The notes under the pieces: generated by a model
The model's input: the letters and a program-made list of their open reading frames with translations, nothing else
Database searches by the model: none
Told to the model about the DNA's origin: nothing
From: Aquila chrysaetos chrysaetos
Taxonomy: Eukaryota > Chordata > Aves > Accipitriformes > Accipitridae
DNA: 64,000 nt
Assembly: GCF_900496995.4 (NCBI RefSeq)
Contig: NC_044030.1
Span: 76,858,017-76,922,016 of the forward strand
Direction of reading: 5' to 3'
Shown: in pieces, positions 11,539 through 24,400 of the stretch
How positions within the stretch are numbered: the stretch's first letter is position 1
How the letters are laid out: each line of letters starts with the position of its first letter
Program-made: the position numbers and the translations under genes

Positions 11539-14500
11539 GTAAGACCGGGTTGTGCCGGGCCGGGGGGGACACGGGAGCAGAACCGGGCACCGGGGAGCGG
11601 GGACACGAGACGGGGACGGGTCGCCTGTCCGGCGTGGGAGAGGTTAATGTCCTCGGTCCCCGTCGCCCCCGTCTCACCCCCTACCCGGTTCCAGAAGGTT
11701 CGGGACGGGGCGCTGGGACTGGGGGCCTTGACCGGGGTGGGGGGGGCGAACGGGGACGAGCGAGAGCTGGGGCTGGGGCGGCGGGGGGGGGGGAGAGGGG
11801 CCTCGGCCGGGGCGGGGGGAGCGGCGGCCGTGATCGGGTAGTACCGGGGTGGGGGGCTGCGAGCGGGATGGGGGGCTCTGAGCCGGGGGGGGGGCTGGAG
11901 CCGGGAGTGCTGGCACCGGCCGGGGGGGGTGGCTGGGACCGGGGGAAGCTGCGGCGGGAGGTGCCGGGGCGGGGGTCAGCCTGCGGCAGGCGGCGGTGTG
12001 GCCGTAGAGCGGCTTTGGTGGGGAGGGGAGGTTGTGGCAGGGACACTGTGCCCCCCCCCCTTGCCGGGGGGTCGGTGCCCGGGGGTATGTGTGGCCTCTG
12101 GAGGGGGGGCTGCGGTAGGAAGGTCTGGCGGAGTCAGATCTGGACGGGGGCTGGGCGGTTGGCGGGGGGGCACAGCGGGGCTGTGAGCAGAGCTGCTGCC
12201 CAGGAGGAGTGGGCTGGGGCTGGGGCTCGGGCGGCGCAGGCTGCGCCTCGGGGGTGTCCGTCGTCCCCCCCCCAACCCCCCATCCCAGCGGGCAGCCCCC
12301 CGCCACGGCCCCCGGCAGCTCGGGGAGGCTGTGCTGCCCCTGGTCTCGCCCACCATGGCCACGTCCTCTCCGCCATGACATGGCCAGGGACAGCCTGTCC
12401 ACGGCTCTGCCGACAGGATGAGGCCTCCTCCTCCTCCTCCTCCCGGGCATCAGCTCAAACCCAGCCCCGGCCGGGACTCGGTGGCCGTTCTTGTCCCCCC
12501 GGGGATGGCCCCCTGCTCGAGGGGACCGGCGGTGGTGGGTGGGAGCGTGCCGGAGACCCGGAGCTGCCACCCCGTGTCGCGGCCGCTCAACCCGCCGAGG
12601 TGGGGAGCGGGAGACGTGGCTTGTCCAGCGCCCGCTTGGCCGGCACCTGCCCCGTGGGGCTGCGAAAACGGCATGGGAGCGGGTGCGAACCCTTCGCGGC
12701 GAGGGGGCTGCTGCCCTCTGGTGACAGCCGCCACGGGTGGAAGGACCCGTCGCGGGGTGGGGGGAGTGGTGGGGGGGACACGTTTATGCGCCCCGAATCA
12801 GCAGCTACAGACCCGGTGGGGTTTTCAAGCGTTTTGCTGCGGCCGAGGCACCCCGCTTCTACAGAAATCACGCAGGCGGTGCGCGGCGTACTCTTGGCAG
12901 TCCCGAGAAAGCTGCTGTGCGTCAGGGAAGGCGGAGGGGATGGCTGTGCGGTGGGAGCTGGGGCGGTGGGCTTGCTCGCAACCCGCCTGTGAACACGATC
13001 CATCGGGTGACGTGTAGCAGGGGCATAGACTTATCTCCGGGGTTTCCAGGCTCCGTTTATTTTTTAAGGAAGGAGCGTGGAGTTTGCGGCTGGTGTGGAA
13101 GACGTACGGTAGAGGAATGCTGTGCTGTGTCTTATGGTATTTTAAAAGTCACTTCTACTCGGTGCCTTTTTAAAAAGCATCGCGCAAGCAGAGATCTGCT
13201 TATCAACCTGAATTGTGTCTGTTAGCCTTTAGCAAAGAGGGGCAGTTGGGACTTTGTGTGGTGGTGGAGCAGGACGGAACCCTGCCACAAACGAAAGTCT
13301 CGGCAAACTTGCTAACACATGCAGAAGGTGAACAAGGTCTGGCAGGTGAAACGGGAGAAAACTCCCAAGGTGATAGTGCTAGGGTTACTTTTGGCTGGTC
13401 TGTGCTTTAGAAGGGGGTTGAGGACTGCGACAATTAAGTCGTCCTGTAAAGCATCACCACCGCCTTATTTCACAGCAGCGATTCGTATCGTGCGGGTCTT
13501 GGCGTGAGTGAGCGGCAGGGCCCTGGTAGGGACTACATGTCCCAGCATGCAGCTCCCTCCATGCAGCCCAGCCGCCAGTTTGGGCATCGCGGCAGGCTGA
13601 CATCTGCAGCCTCCTGGCAGCCCTGCCTGTGCTGAGAGCAGGGCAGCGGTGGGAGCTGGATGGTCAGGGAGGTTTGTACAGGGTTTGGGTCAGGGTGGGA
13701 CACTGCTGCCACGGTGTCTCTCGCAGGGGAGACAGCACCTACCTTCATCTCATCCGCAGCAGCTGCTCCCACAGCGTTTTGCCGGGTTCCTGCTAACTCT
13801 CGTGGAGCTCGAACGCGTCCCTTCGTACGGACCCTGGGGTGGCCAGGGTGTGTGGGGACAGCAGAGCCCTCCTGTCACCCCAGCTGTAGAGCTGTGGTCC
13901 TTGGGGAGCTGGGTTTCTGGACCGAGGTCCGGCCTGCAGGTGGGGCAGGGCTGGGGCCGTTTCAGCTCTGCCACTCGCCCGCCTTGTTTCTGCTCCCTGT
14001 GCGAGAGTTTCTTACCCACCGCCAGAAGGAAAGCTGGCCGGGCCATCCTGCACTAACTTTGGGAACCCTGCTATTCGAGGCACAGCTCGCTGAGGGGCTC
14101 CCCTGCTCCCTTGCCCTTGTAGCAAGCTGGGTAGAGCAGCTCTTGATGCTCTGTTCTTCACGGCTGCCCTCTCCAGAAATGGACTTTAGGGAATAACAGA
14201 TCATTTTAATTTTACTGGTAGGGTTGCTGTTTCACTCCTGGTGGCTTCCTCCAAGGCAGATGAAGCCCCCCCAGCCAAGCACCGTCCCTCTGCGGTCGTG
14301 CTGAGCTTTCCCAACCCGTTCCCTCGGCAGTTTCAGGTCTTCCGAACGTGCGGAGCGGTAGGAGGAAAGGAAGTTCCCTCCATGTGTTTGAGGGACCTCT
14401 GAGGGCAGGGAGGCACATCTGCATCCCTGGTCTTCCTCCTTGCTGTCTGCTGCCAGCTGCTTGCCCTGGCCCGTTTCTGCACGGCCACTCTGAGTAGCAG

Positions 14501-17275
14501 AGGGCAGAGACGCCCCAAACTTCCCCACTGCTTCTGGATCTGAGGGTGGTTCGAGGGGATACTTACTGATCTGACTCTTGAGAGTCAATGACTCTTGAAT
14601 CTTCCTGAGGCCTTTACCTGCCCTTACTGCTCTGGGCCTGCCCACGCTTGTCCCCTTCTACGTTTTGTAGGCAGCATCGTGTGGTGTGTGGAAAGGCACA
14701 ATGCCTGGGGGACAGGACGCTTCCTGGATGCAGAATAAGAAAATGTGTCGTTTGTAGGTGTGCAACCACAGATGTGAAAGAAAAAGTGAAGCCGTAGTGG
14801 TTAGAAAAGTGGTGTCCCCAGCACACTGTCAATGGAGCTGTAATCAAATTATCGGAGGCTTCCATGGCTGGAGGAATTAATGAGTCGGGTTTGAAGCAGG
14901 ACAGGTGTGAAGGGCAATACGGGAGAGAAATCCCGAAGGGAGACATTTGTAAGTGAACAGATGGCTTCTGGAGGGTGTTGTTGCAGGTTATTTGGCAGTG
15001 AGAGTCTTCTGTGGGAGGGTTTTGCCTGATGCCTCTCCACCTCTCATCACTCCCAGGGACCTCCTTCCTCCAGCGGGTTGTGTGGGCCCCTGTGTCCTGG
15101 TAACCCCACTGCGTGTTTCTGATCCTTCCTTCTGTCTGCAGCGCCTGGCAGCTCCGATCCCTGGAGCCTGTTTTCTGACCAGCTCTCTTCCTTTGTTTTT
15201 CCATTTTGCTTTTGCTCGTGAGCAAGTGAGCCAGGTGAATGTAAGCTCTAGAGAACTTGATCCCACAAAGTTTGAGGTTTGCTTTAAAAATTATAGTCTT
15301 TGACTGGGAAGTGTCTTTGCAAATCTTCATTCTCCCTTTGCCTTTGCTAGTCTCTATCACGGTCTCCCTTGCTTGGCCTCGTGAATGCACAGCTGCCAAT
15401 TAACATGTTTTTCCCCTGTTTCTGTCAGTGTCTTCAGCTGGTTGTGAATCTTGAATGAAGAGCAGCTGAGCTCACATGCTCTGCATTTCAGAGAGCTTTT
15501 TCAGGACTGGCTGGTGGTTTGCAGTCATAGTCGCCTATGTTGTGGCCTGACAACCCCCCAGCTAAGCAGCGTGAGGGTAGAACAATACTTGGATGCAAAG
15601 CCTCCAAAGGAGTCCTGTGTGCTGCAAAAAGTGCAGTTAGTGATTCAGCTGGAAGTGCTTTTTAGTAATGAATCCATGTCCTGGGCCAGGGCCGATGTCA
15701 ACCCTGTGATTCTTGTTGGAAGTGAACAAAGATGCAAAGTCCTTTATGCAAGAGCTGAGGTGATAATCCAGATCTCCCGGCCTCAGTCCATTTGGGGTAA
15801 TTGCATTCTTCCTGGGGAGTGTTTTCAACCCATCCCTGTCAGATACACTGCCATCGCTTCCTGTGCTGCAGCAGTATGTGGGTGGCAGTACTTCAGCCAT
15901 GTCCAAAGCAATTCTTGTCACTGCTCAAGCTTAGAGCCTTTCAAGCTTTCTCTGAAAGGTAGTGTAATAGAGCAGGGAATTGGTGGAGGGTTTTAAGTAT
16001 GTGTGTATTTACATATACGCATGCTACACTTACTGGGGCTTGTTTTGCTTGTACCAAAAATATACCAAAACCATAGCCCTGGTGACTATCTGGTACAGCT
16101 TCCAGGTGGGACCTCTCCTGGGACGCTGGTGCAGGTTGAACTGCTAGCTCTGTAGGTGCAGCTGACATTAAGCACAAACTTTCTGGGTGCCTTCCTAACT
16201 GTTTCAAGGGCCGGTGCACCAGTGAGCTAACTTGGGGGTGCCTTCCCACATCACGATGTAAAGGCTGTGCTTCTGGGGGACCGGCAGTGTGGCTGCCTGC
16301 AGTGCTCTGCTCGCTGGTGCTGCAGCTCTGGTCGGAGCTGGGTTGTGCTGCGGGTGGTACCACAGGGTGATTACCCCTGTGGGAGGGCAGGCTGGGGAGT
16401 GGGGACTGCCCCTAAGCAGCTTTTGCTTGTTGTGCCTGTGGCCAGGGGAATGTCAGACCTGGTTTTGGGGAGCCCGATGTTGTCCTGGTTTTCAGGACGT
16501 GCTGGGCACAAGCACCTAGTCCCCACACAGTGTGATCTCCAGTAGTCTGCGATTACAGCAGTGGGAGCCCAGGGAGGAGTCTTAAACAACGTCTTTGTGA
16601 CGGTGTTGGCAGGCCTCTCGGAGATTTCTATTAAGTTGTCGTTTTCCCCCTTCACTGTAGCCTGGGAAACGCTGCGGCTGTGGATTTGGCTTGGTCTCTT
16701 TGGGTTGTTGGGAGCAGTGTCTCTCCAGCAGTGGAGTTTCGCCCTCCCTGCTCTGGCTCCATGTCCACATGGGGTGGTTTAGCAAGTGGCCTGTGGGGAC
16801 CACAGCCAGAGTCTGTTCTTGCAGATAAACCATACGCCAGTGCACCCACTCGAGTACTGGCAAAGCCAGTACATACAGCTGCCCAGGTGTAGAAGAACAA
16901 AGCCAAGGGCACAGAAGGGACTTTACTTCCCACTGATAATCTGGGGAAGGGGGACAGTGGCAGTGACCTTAGCAGCCCTCTCTGGGGAACCAACAAAACA
17001 CCCACCCAGAGTGATGCAAGGAACTGGGGTGACAACTGGAACCCTGGGAGTGAGTCAGGGCTGCAGCTGGAGGGGCGGCCTCAGCACTGGTAAAAGATAC
17101 GGTGGGATCTTCAAGGTGCTGGGGTGCTCAGGGTCTCTCGCTTCTGTGCATAGGCCACTAACTTGTTTGGCTTCGATGAGCAATTACTGCCTGCCCAGCG
17201 TTGGGAAGGTCTTCTTCCATGGGTAGGGTATTTACCAGCTGACCTGAACATGTGTCTGTGTGCTTGTTTTTCCAG
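11539..17275 (+). other. ATOSB: Probable ATOSB intron 1, with G-rich 5' part
   Basis: The first 600 bp carry many runs of 6-10 G on the sense strand, and the CpG island continues to about 12.9 kb. Long Gly/Arg frames on the + strand and long Pro frames on the - strand between 11.55 and 12.6 kb are composition artefacts. Past 13 kb the sequence is ordinary intron-like DNA. The only distinct site is the ZNF143-type motif at 13532-13550. An open frame of 181 codons at 15451-15996 matches nothing I recognise. Confidence 0.5.
13532..13550 (+). promoter_or_regulatory. ZNF143/THAP11 (SBS-type) binding motif
   Basis: The sequence ACTACATGTCCCAGCATGC fits the long consensus ACTACAnnTCCCAGCATGC bound by ZNF143 (Staf) and THAP11 at many vertebrate promoters and chromatin-loop anchors. 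A match to 17 fixed positions is very unlikely by chance. It lies 2 kb inside the gene, downstream of the CpG island rather than at its transcription start. Confidence 0.75.
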
Positions 17276-17372
17276 GTGACACAAGACAGCCAGACGAAGA
17301 AACCCCAAGACCACACCACAAGCCCTGACTGCGAAGAACTTTCTTTCCTGTCTGCTTCAGCCCTACACCATG
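17276..17372 (+). other. ATOSB: Probable 5' untranslated exon 2 of ATOSB
   Basis: A strong acceptor (pyrimidine tract CTTGTTTTTCCAG ending at 17275) opens a 97-bp stretch that ends at a fair donor, ATG|GTTAGT, at 17372/17373. The sequence is A/C-rich, unlike the flanking intron. Its frames do not extend the ATOSB protein, whose start is conserved at 44391, so it is best read as untranslated. Its last three bases are an ATG in a good context (CTACACCATGG in genomic sequence), which after splicing would make an upstream start codon. Confidence 0.5.
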
Positions 17373-17485
17373 GTTAGTACCTGTTCAATCATCACCAGTT
17401 TCTCTTCCTTCACCAGGGCTGTGTGAAGAAGCAGGGAAACCCCATGCTCTCCTCCCCTTGACCCGTACGGACAGCTCTGTAGAGT

Positions 17486-17515
17486 AGGTGAGGTGCTCCC
17501 AGGTGAGGTGCTCCC
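17486..17515. repeat. Tandem duplication of 15 bp
   Basis: Two perfect adjacent copies of AGGTGAGGTGCTCCC lie at 17486-17500 and 17501-17515, a little downstream of the probable untranslated exon 2. No function is suggested. Confidence 0.85.
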
Positions 17516-18277
17516 ATCACCCAGGCTTGCTGGGTGCTCCTGCCTCTCACCTGGCTGACAGTGTGGTGAAGGGAGCCTGGATGTGTGCGACTGGTGCTGT
17601 TAAGACGGTTAAACCCTGCACACAATTGTCAGGAGCTCAAGGGCACTATGTTTTAAACCCTTGGGAACTTGCACTCTGTGCTGCTTTCTGCACTCGTCCT
17701 TCAATGTAGCAGCAATATTGAACGGGAGCATTTCCCAGCTGCTGGTCTCCACTGCTTGCTGTCCTTCACCTTGACAAACAGAGCTGAGACTTCACCCAGA
17801 GCTCGTAGCAGATGCGATCCTGCTTTCTGTCAGAACCAGTTGAGCTCTGCCTGCATTTTCCCAGGATTTTGTAGCTCGAAGAGTCCCTTGGCCATGGTGT
17901 ATGAGGCTTAGAGTGACAGTGAAGTGTTTCAGGACTGGTAGTCTTTGTATTGTTATTGTCAAGAAATGTGAAGGTCAGGCCTTTGCTGGTCAGAGGTAAC
18001 CAGCCTGGAGCAGGCTGAGACTGCTGCGGGTTTCCCGCCCTGTCCCTGTGCCTGGATGCTTGCTTGCCTGCCTGGGATCCAGCAGTGCCCACCCCACCTG
18101 CATGGTGTGCTCTCACCGGGAAGGGAGCCCTCATCGGCACTGTGCCTCCAGGGTGGGAGGCCGAGCCCCGCTCTCACCCCAGAGCTCGGGTACGATTTGG
18201 CCAGGAGACATTATGTGGGGAAGCTGCTGTTTAGGACACATGGCTGCCCAGGCTGTGTGACTCTTCTCTGAAGTGTC

Positions 18278-18455
18278 TGTGTGCTGGTTTTGGCTGGGAT
18301 AGAGTTAATTTTCTTCACAGTAGCTAGTACAGGGCTATGTCTTGGATTTGTGCTGAGAGCAGTGTTGATAATGATGAGATGTTTTCATTACTGCTTAGCA
18401 GTGCTTGCCTAGCATCAAGGCCTTCTCTGCTTCTCACACCACCCCACCAGCAAGT
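18278..18455 (+). mobile_element. ERVL-like LTR fragment (5' part), + orientation
   Basis: The segment opens with TGTGCTGGTTTTGGCTGGGA and continues through the start of the avian ERVL-type LTR that is also present, complete and reversed, at 59585-60038; both share a block like GGGATAGAGTTAATTTT. The match fades after the CACACCACCCCACCAGCAAG region, so only the first 180 bp or so survive. No internal retroviral sequence follows. Confidence 0.75.
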
Positions 18456-21400
18456 AGGCTTTCCTTCCCCCTTGCTTGCTGCCAAATAGCTTGATACCTC
18501 CAGGGACAGCAAATCTCCCGTATATGTGTAATGCAGCACCTTCTCCCATTACTTGGTCACAGCATGAACCTCTTCTCTCTGGTTTGGATATTGCCTAACC
18601 CAGGTGATATCAGTGAACTTATATTCGGGCTGAATTAACCACGTTAGTTCAGTTTAGTGCAGCTCGCAGTAACCTGGAAGCTGGTACAGCTTGCAGACCC
18701 TTGGACAGACTTGCAGTGCCTCTGTCGGGAATGGGATGGAACGCTTTGCTGGCAAACTCAAAGACTGGGAAAAGTGGAGGTTATATCTTCAACAGAAAGT
18801 GGTTAGCCTAACATCCTTCAGCCCACTCTTAGCATGTGTGGGCTGCCATGGCCCCTTGGTCTGACCAGCTGATCTAGGAGTAGGTCTTCTTTCCACTGGA
18901 AACTCCAAGAAAATGCTGCTCCTCCTTCAGAGATGGGGCCCTGGGTTTCTCATCAGTATTGGCACTGGAGTTATGCAAGGAATCCCCTTTTTGCCCTACC
19001 ATCTCTGTTGCAAGTAGGTCGAGCATTCAAAGATCCTGTTCATGGGAGTGTTGGGACAGCTGGATCCTTGTTCGGTTCTCGCCGCTCCCAAGAATGGAGC
19101 AGAGGATCATCTGCTGAGGCTAATTTTAGGTCTCTGAACATTGCCGATGTCCCTCTGAGCTCCTATTTGTGTGCGATCCTGCGGCTCCCTGCTAAGAGCT
19201 ATGTGGGAGTCCCGTATCCTCATGTGCGAAGGTTTTGCTGGGGCATAGCGTCCCAGGGATTAGGAAGAACTTTGAATTCCTCACTTACCTAAAGTGTCTA
19301 AGCCATATCAGATGTATACGTGACCCCCTTTTTTAGCCCTAGTACCAAGCACACTTCGGACCTTGCTTTGTGGATGCCCACGCATTGCATGGTGGGAAGC
19401 AGGCTGCAGCTTTCCAGCCTTTTCCTGCCAAAAATGCAGCATCCTTCCTGTTTACAGCAGTCCGTTCCTGTTGTCTCGGATGGGCGCATGCAGCGCAGAA
19501 AACAGTCTTCCGTGAAACCTCTGGGAGTGGGAATACTCAAAAGCCCACAGCCAAGTGAGATGAGAGCCCAGCTCTGGCCCTCTCTGTACGGCTGGATGGC
19601 TTCTTGGCATCTGCCACCACCATCCTCCAGCCCAGCGCAGCACAGGGTGAGGCCTCCTGGCCTCTCCCTTGTTTGTACAACCAAGACTTTTGGCTTCTCT
19701 GCACTTTTTGGTTTCCACCTGCTCAGGTGATTTTTCAGCAGCGCTGAGCTTAGCGCTGAGCTTTGCTAAGTTTCATGTTGAGGCAAGACGTGGCTCTGCA
19801 GTTTTGGCCCATCTTTATTTTTAGCCTAAGACATGGTTGATGGTATCAGAAGGAAGCTGCATGGTCTCCTGAGCTCCCTGACTCATCCTGGATCAGGACT
19901 GAGGCTTTGCTACCTTCTGCTATAACCCTCAAGTGATGTAACCAGTTGTGGTGGGCCCTACTAGATCTGGGGAAGGGCAGAATGGGTAGGGAAGCAGAGC
20001 TTTTAGAAGTTGTTTTTTATCCCTTCTGTTAAGTCATTAAATTCATTGATTGAAAGATATTGGCAGGTATCACACCTGAGTGTGGTTCAGCAGGGTCCTT
20101 TGTCTTCCCCTTGCATCTTGCGCCCGTGTGGGAGAGGTGAAAGGGAGAGGAGCTCTGCTTACACACGGGGTTGGGTAACTGTTTAGCAGCACATAGCAAC
20201 AGTAGACAACAGTTTTTAGGACAGGAAGCGAAGCAGGATCCTGTCTCCGGCTCAAGCCACAGTGAGGTTCGGTGCAACAGAGCAGGCCTGCCTGAAGTGG
20301 AAATGGGCTAGGACTGAAGAACAGAGACTTAGGAGATGCCTGCCAGCCTGCAGCAAGAAGAGTCTGGGACCTCCATTTCCATCAAACCTGGTGCTGCCAC
20401 AAGGCAGAAAGAGCTCATAGGGCTTTCTGACCTGCAGGCAGCCGTGTTGTGGTGGTCTGGTCTGGGCAGGGGCTGCGTGTCACAGCCACAGAGCAGGCAG
20501 TGATGTTGAAGCATCCCTGCCTGCCACAGCACGACAGGGAGTGCGGCTAGAGGGGCCTCTACACCCCAAGTCTGGCTGCCCAGCTCTCCTGTGTCGCACC
20601 TCGGGACTGGGTACAGTGCGGTGTGATGCCCCCGGGTCCAGAGTAGGCACCTTGCCCGTGAAGCAGGTGGGGATGATGGCTTGTGGGGGGGGGGGGGCTT
20701 CCACCTCTCCCCCCTTTCCTTCCTTGGGGTGACGAACAGCCCTTTAGGAGCACGTGGAGGCTCTTGGGTGTTGTGCAGCAGGTTTTATGTGTGGGGCAGC
20801 GGGGAGGGGACGCAAGGCTTGGGGCAGCAGAGACAAAGGAGGGAGGCAGGAGGGCATGCTTGGGGGGATTGCTATGGCAACTCACCGCTGGCAGCATCGC
20901 TGCATCGCTCTTTCTGCAGCATGCGACGGAGGAGCGGCTGGGGCAAATGTGCAACCTGCCGCAGCCCTTGATGCAGCCCTGTCCCAGCCGTGCCATGGGC
21001 TCAGCACCGCTGGGCTCCTGTGTGACAATCTGGCATCTGGAGCTGTTCTCCTCAGGCAGCAGCCTCAGGGTGGATGGCCAGGGGTGTTTTGTCCTTCTCC
21101 CCTCTTTCACCCCTTATTGGGGAATGGGCAGGCAGCTCCTGTTTGCAGACCTGTTCTATTTGAAGCCTTGAGTTGCAGAGCAGGCCCAGCGAGAAAGAAA
21201 CCAGTCTCCTGAGCCCTCTCACTGTACCACGGAGGAAAGCAAGTCATTCTGCTGCCCTTGCTTATCCTCAGTTAATCAATGCAAGTGGCTCCAGCCATGC
21301 CTGCATCTTCCCAGGATGCCTGGCCCTGTACCGTGCTGTCCACCTCGCACAGCCAGTTTGTCTTGCTCTGGGGTATCTGTACTCTGATGGAGAGCAGATG

Positions 21401-24400
21401 CTCTAGTGAGACCTCTGAGGATGGTCTGAGACCATCCCCTGGACAGGTAAAGGAGAGGTTAAACATTTCTGAAGCTGCCTTTGGGCAGACCCCTTGCCAG
21501 ATGCTGGTAGAGAGCTGGCTCCTGTTGCTGAAGGAAGCAGGGAACATGGTGCCGCTCGCTGTGCAGAGAGAACAGGTCAGGAAGCCGGCTCCAGCCTGGT
21601 CATAATGTGAGCATGACTGAGACCTGACCTGTCATCCACGATGTGCCTAAAGCCCTGGATGCGAGCCAGGGGGGAAGGGACCGGCTGGCAGCAAGCACAG
21701 TTTGCCCGTCTCAACATGGATGGCTGTGCGAGCTGTAAACCTCTCTCATTACACCTCTCAAAGGTCAGTGCTCGCAGTGAGCTACAACGCCCTGCCCGCA
21801 GCTCCGTGCCCAGCCCAGAACAAGAGGGGAAGGAACCTGTGCCACCTTCAGAGGATGCTCTGAATGCTCTGAAGTCAGACGTGTGGGGTTGCCATCGGGT
21901 GGCACACACTGCTGTAGTGCCTGTGGCCAGAGTTTGTCTGGGACTAGGATGTTCACGCAAAACTGGAGGGGAAAGGATGCCTGTCTGTGAGCTGCCCAAT
22001 TGGCCCTGCACTCACAAATGTCATGATCCTTACCTGAGCTGTGACCCCTCCATCCAGCTCTGAACTGGGGTACAAAGCCTCAGAAATTCCTCTGAAAACT
22101 GTTTCACCATTTCCAATCTGCCATAGCATCCATCTCTGATTTAGGGTGATTATAAGATCTGTATAGACTGTCCAGTGCTACAGTTCCAGTCATCTTAAAT
22201 ATCCCAAATAGGCTACACTTTTTTGTAAAATGTCCCCTGGTCTCCAGACCCTACTGTTCCCACGGGAGAGCAAACAAGGAGGTGGAAGCTGGAACATGGA
22301 GCCTCTGGAAAAGCCACCTGCGGCAGACAGCAGTGTGCTTCCTCCCTCCTGCTTCCCGGCAGGTTCCTTCCCTTTTCAGAAGGTAACAGCTTACTCTGCG
22401 CTCGCAGCTGGAGCTTCTTTCCCATGGAGGAAGCTGGGACACTGGTACCTGACACTGAAGGCAATTTCACATCAGCAGCTCAAGCACAGCTCTTCACGTA
22501 TGTGACCTTCAGCACTTGGTGTGAGAATTGGCGTTACAATATGTTACGAGTACAGATGATGGTGGAGCATGGTCAGGATCCACTGAGCCAAACCATAGTT
22601 CCCTTTGACCCTGCTTTCACAGCCTGTTGTTTCTGGTCTTTCCTCTGGACTGAGGCCCCAAGATGTGCTATGAAATATGATGGAGTGGATGCAGAGCCTA
22701 GCTGTTAAGGCTATGGGTTATGTGTGTGTGTTGGGGTATGAATTGCTGGTTTCTAGGGCAGAGGGTGTTTTCTCTTTTGGCATTTGTACAGCACCTCGCA
22801 TGCTGAAATCCTTGCCCAAGACTCAAGCTCCTGGGCACTGTGATCTGCTGAGTTGTAACTGTCATCTTTGAAGTGCTGCTCCCCCTTTTTCTGTCTTGCC
22901 TGTTCATACTACACATTTTTAGAGCACAACACAGAGGATCGGAAAAGCCCAAAGGCTGTGGGGTCACATACTCTGCTCCCGATTTGGGGAGGAGTTAAGA
23001 CAGGCAGTGCTGGAATAAGCATTTAGAGGGAGGCAGCCAAGAGAGATTTCCTCCTGGCTGAGCTGCAGCGCTGAGGTTCGGAAAGTACTGTGTGGGTTAC
23101 GTGCTGCTGCGCTTTGCTGCTGCCATCGCCTTAGGCAAGTCTGGGACATGCATACCTGCTAGTAGTCAGATGGAGGCACCATCCTAAGCAGTGTCACTCT
23201 GAAAAAATGGCCAGTGTCCTTCTGGACACCAGGAGCAACCTTAATGCTGCTGTGGCAGAAAAAGTGCTGGGGATTTCAGCAGAGAGATTATGCATCATTG
23301 GGACCAAGAGGAAACTTTGACTTGGTGGGTGCTTCTACCTGCATTCCCTAAATTGTGCGAAGATAGATGAGCCGAGCAGTGCTGGATAGATTGCCCTGTC
23401 TGGAAGATGCATAAAGAATAGTTTGCAAGAGCCAACTCTTTGCTCAACTGAGAGCCGGGGGGAAAGTGCCTGGACTCTGTGCACTGGGGTTTTCTCACTG
23501 CCAGTCAGTGCTGCTGTAGCTGTGCAGAGAGAGTTTAGTGCGGACAGGTTAGCACAGTCACTCGAGTCCTTTCTGTACCAGTGTTTGTGTTATTGATGAG
23601 ATTAGCATAGCTGGGCCAGTGGTGGACAAAGAGGGTAATTCTCAAGGTCCTCTCTGCTGTGGCTGCCAGCAAAATAAAGCAGTTATGGCATCAAGTAGCA
23701 GGTCTGAGCTTTGCTTTCAGTTCATCTTCTAGGAGCAGCAACAGCTGAAAATATGAGCAGTTTTTGAGGAACTAGGATATTCTCAGGCTTTTTTTTCTGG
23801 GTGTGGTCTGCTGACCCCTCCCCTGGGCTCACAGTCTGGGATCTTGAGGTATTTGCGATGATCTGCCCTGGCCATGTGATAAATCTGGATAGAGAGAACA
23901 CAAAAAACGGTGGCATCAATCTGCCACCCTTAAAGTGCTCCTCTTGCTGCTGTGCCTGTTCCCTGTAACCGAAAGGTGGTTTCATGGCTTAGGTTTGTTG
24001 AGGAAACAGACTTAGATCTCCTCTCTTTCTCCTGTGGAGCTATCTCCCTGGCAGCTCAGTAGGAATGATTTATTATAGATTACAGCTCTGTTTAATTCTG
24101 TTTCCCTACAGTATCATACTGTTAGAGTAACTGAGCAAAACGCAGTGGTGTTTCCGGAGGAAGGCTGCTATCAGAGGCCACCCCTGTAGCAGAGGCTGGA
24201 AGCAAGGAGCAACAGTTTACCAGGAAATGCCTGAGTTCATGTGCTGGTTGCTTTTGAGAAGGAAAAGGCATCTAACCCTTGAAAGCTTCCTCACTACACA
24301 GCTCCAAACGTTGCTGATGGAGCTGTACCAGTGTGAGCAGTAGTGAGAATGCTACCATCCAGAACCTGGGAAAGGTCTAACCAAAGTGGTAGTCTGGAAA

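Noticed and set aside
11017-11841. Long + strand frames with poly-Arg or poly-Gly, and - strand poly-Pro/poly-Ser frames
   Set aside because: They are produced by the GGC/GAG array and G-rich intron in every frame. There are no family motifs and no consistent splice structure.
11550-12992. A 480-codon + strand frame
   Set aside because: It lies in a CpG-rich, stop-poor region starting right at the splice donor. The composition is Gly/Arg/Pro with no recognisable domain, so it is an open frame by base composition.
15451-15996. A 181-codon + strand frame in ordinary-composition DNA
   Set aside because: I recognise no domain, and there is no promoter, splice or codon-use support. A chance frame is the simpler reading, though it would merit a protein search.
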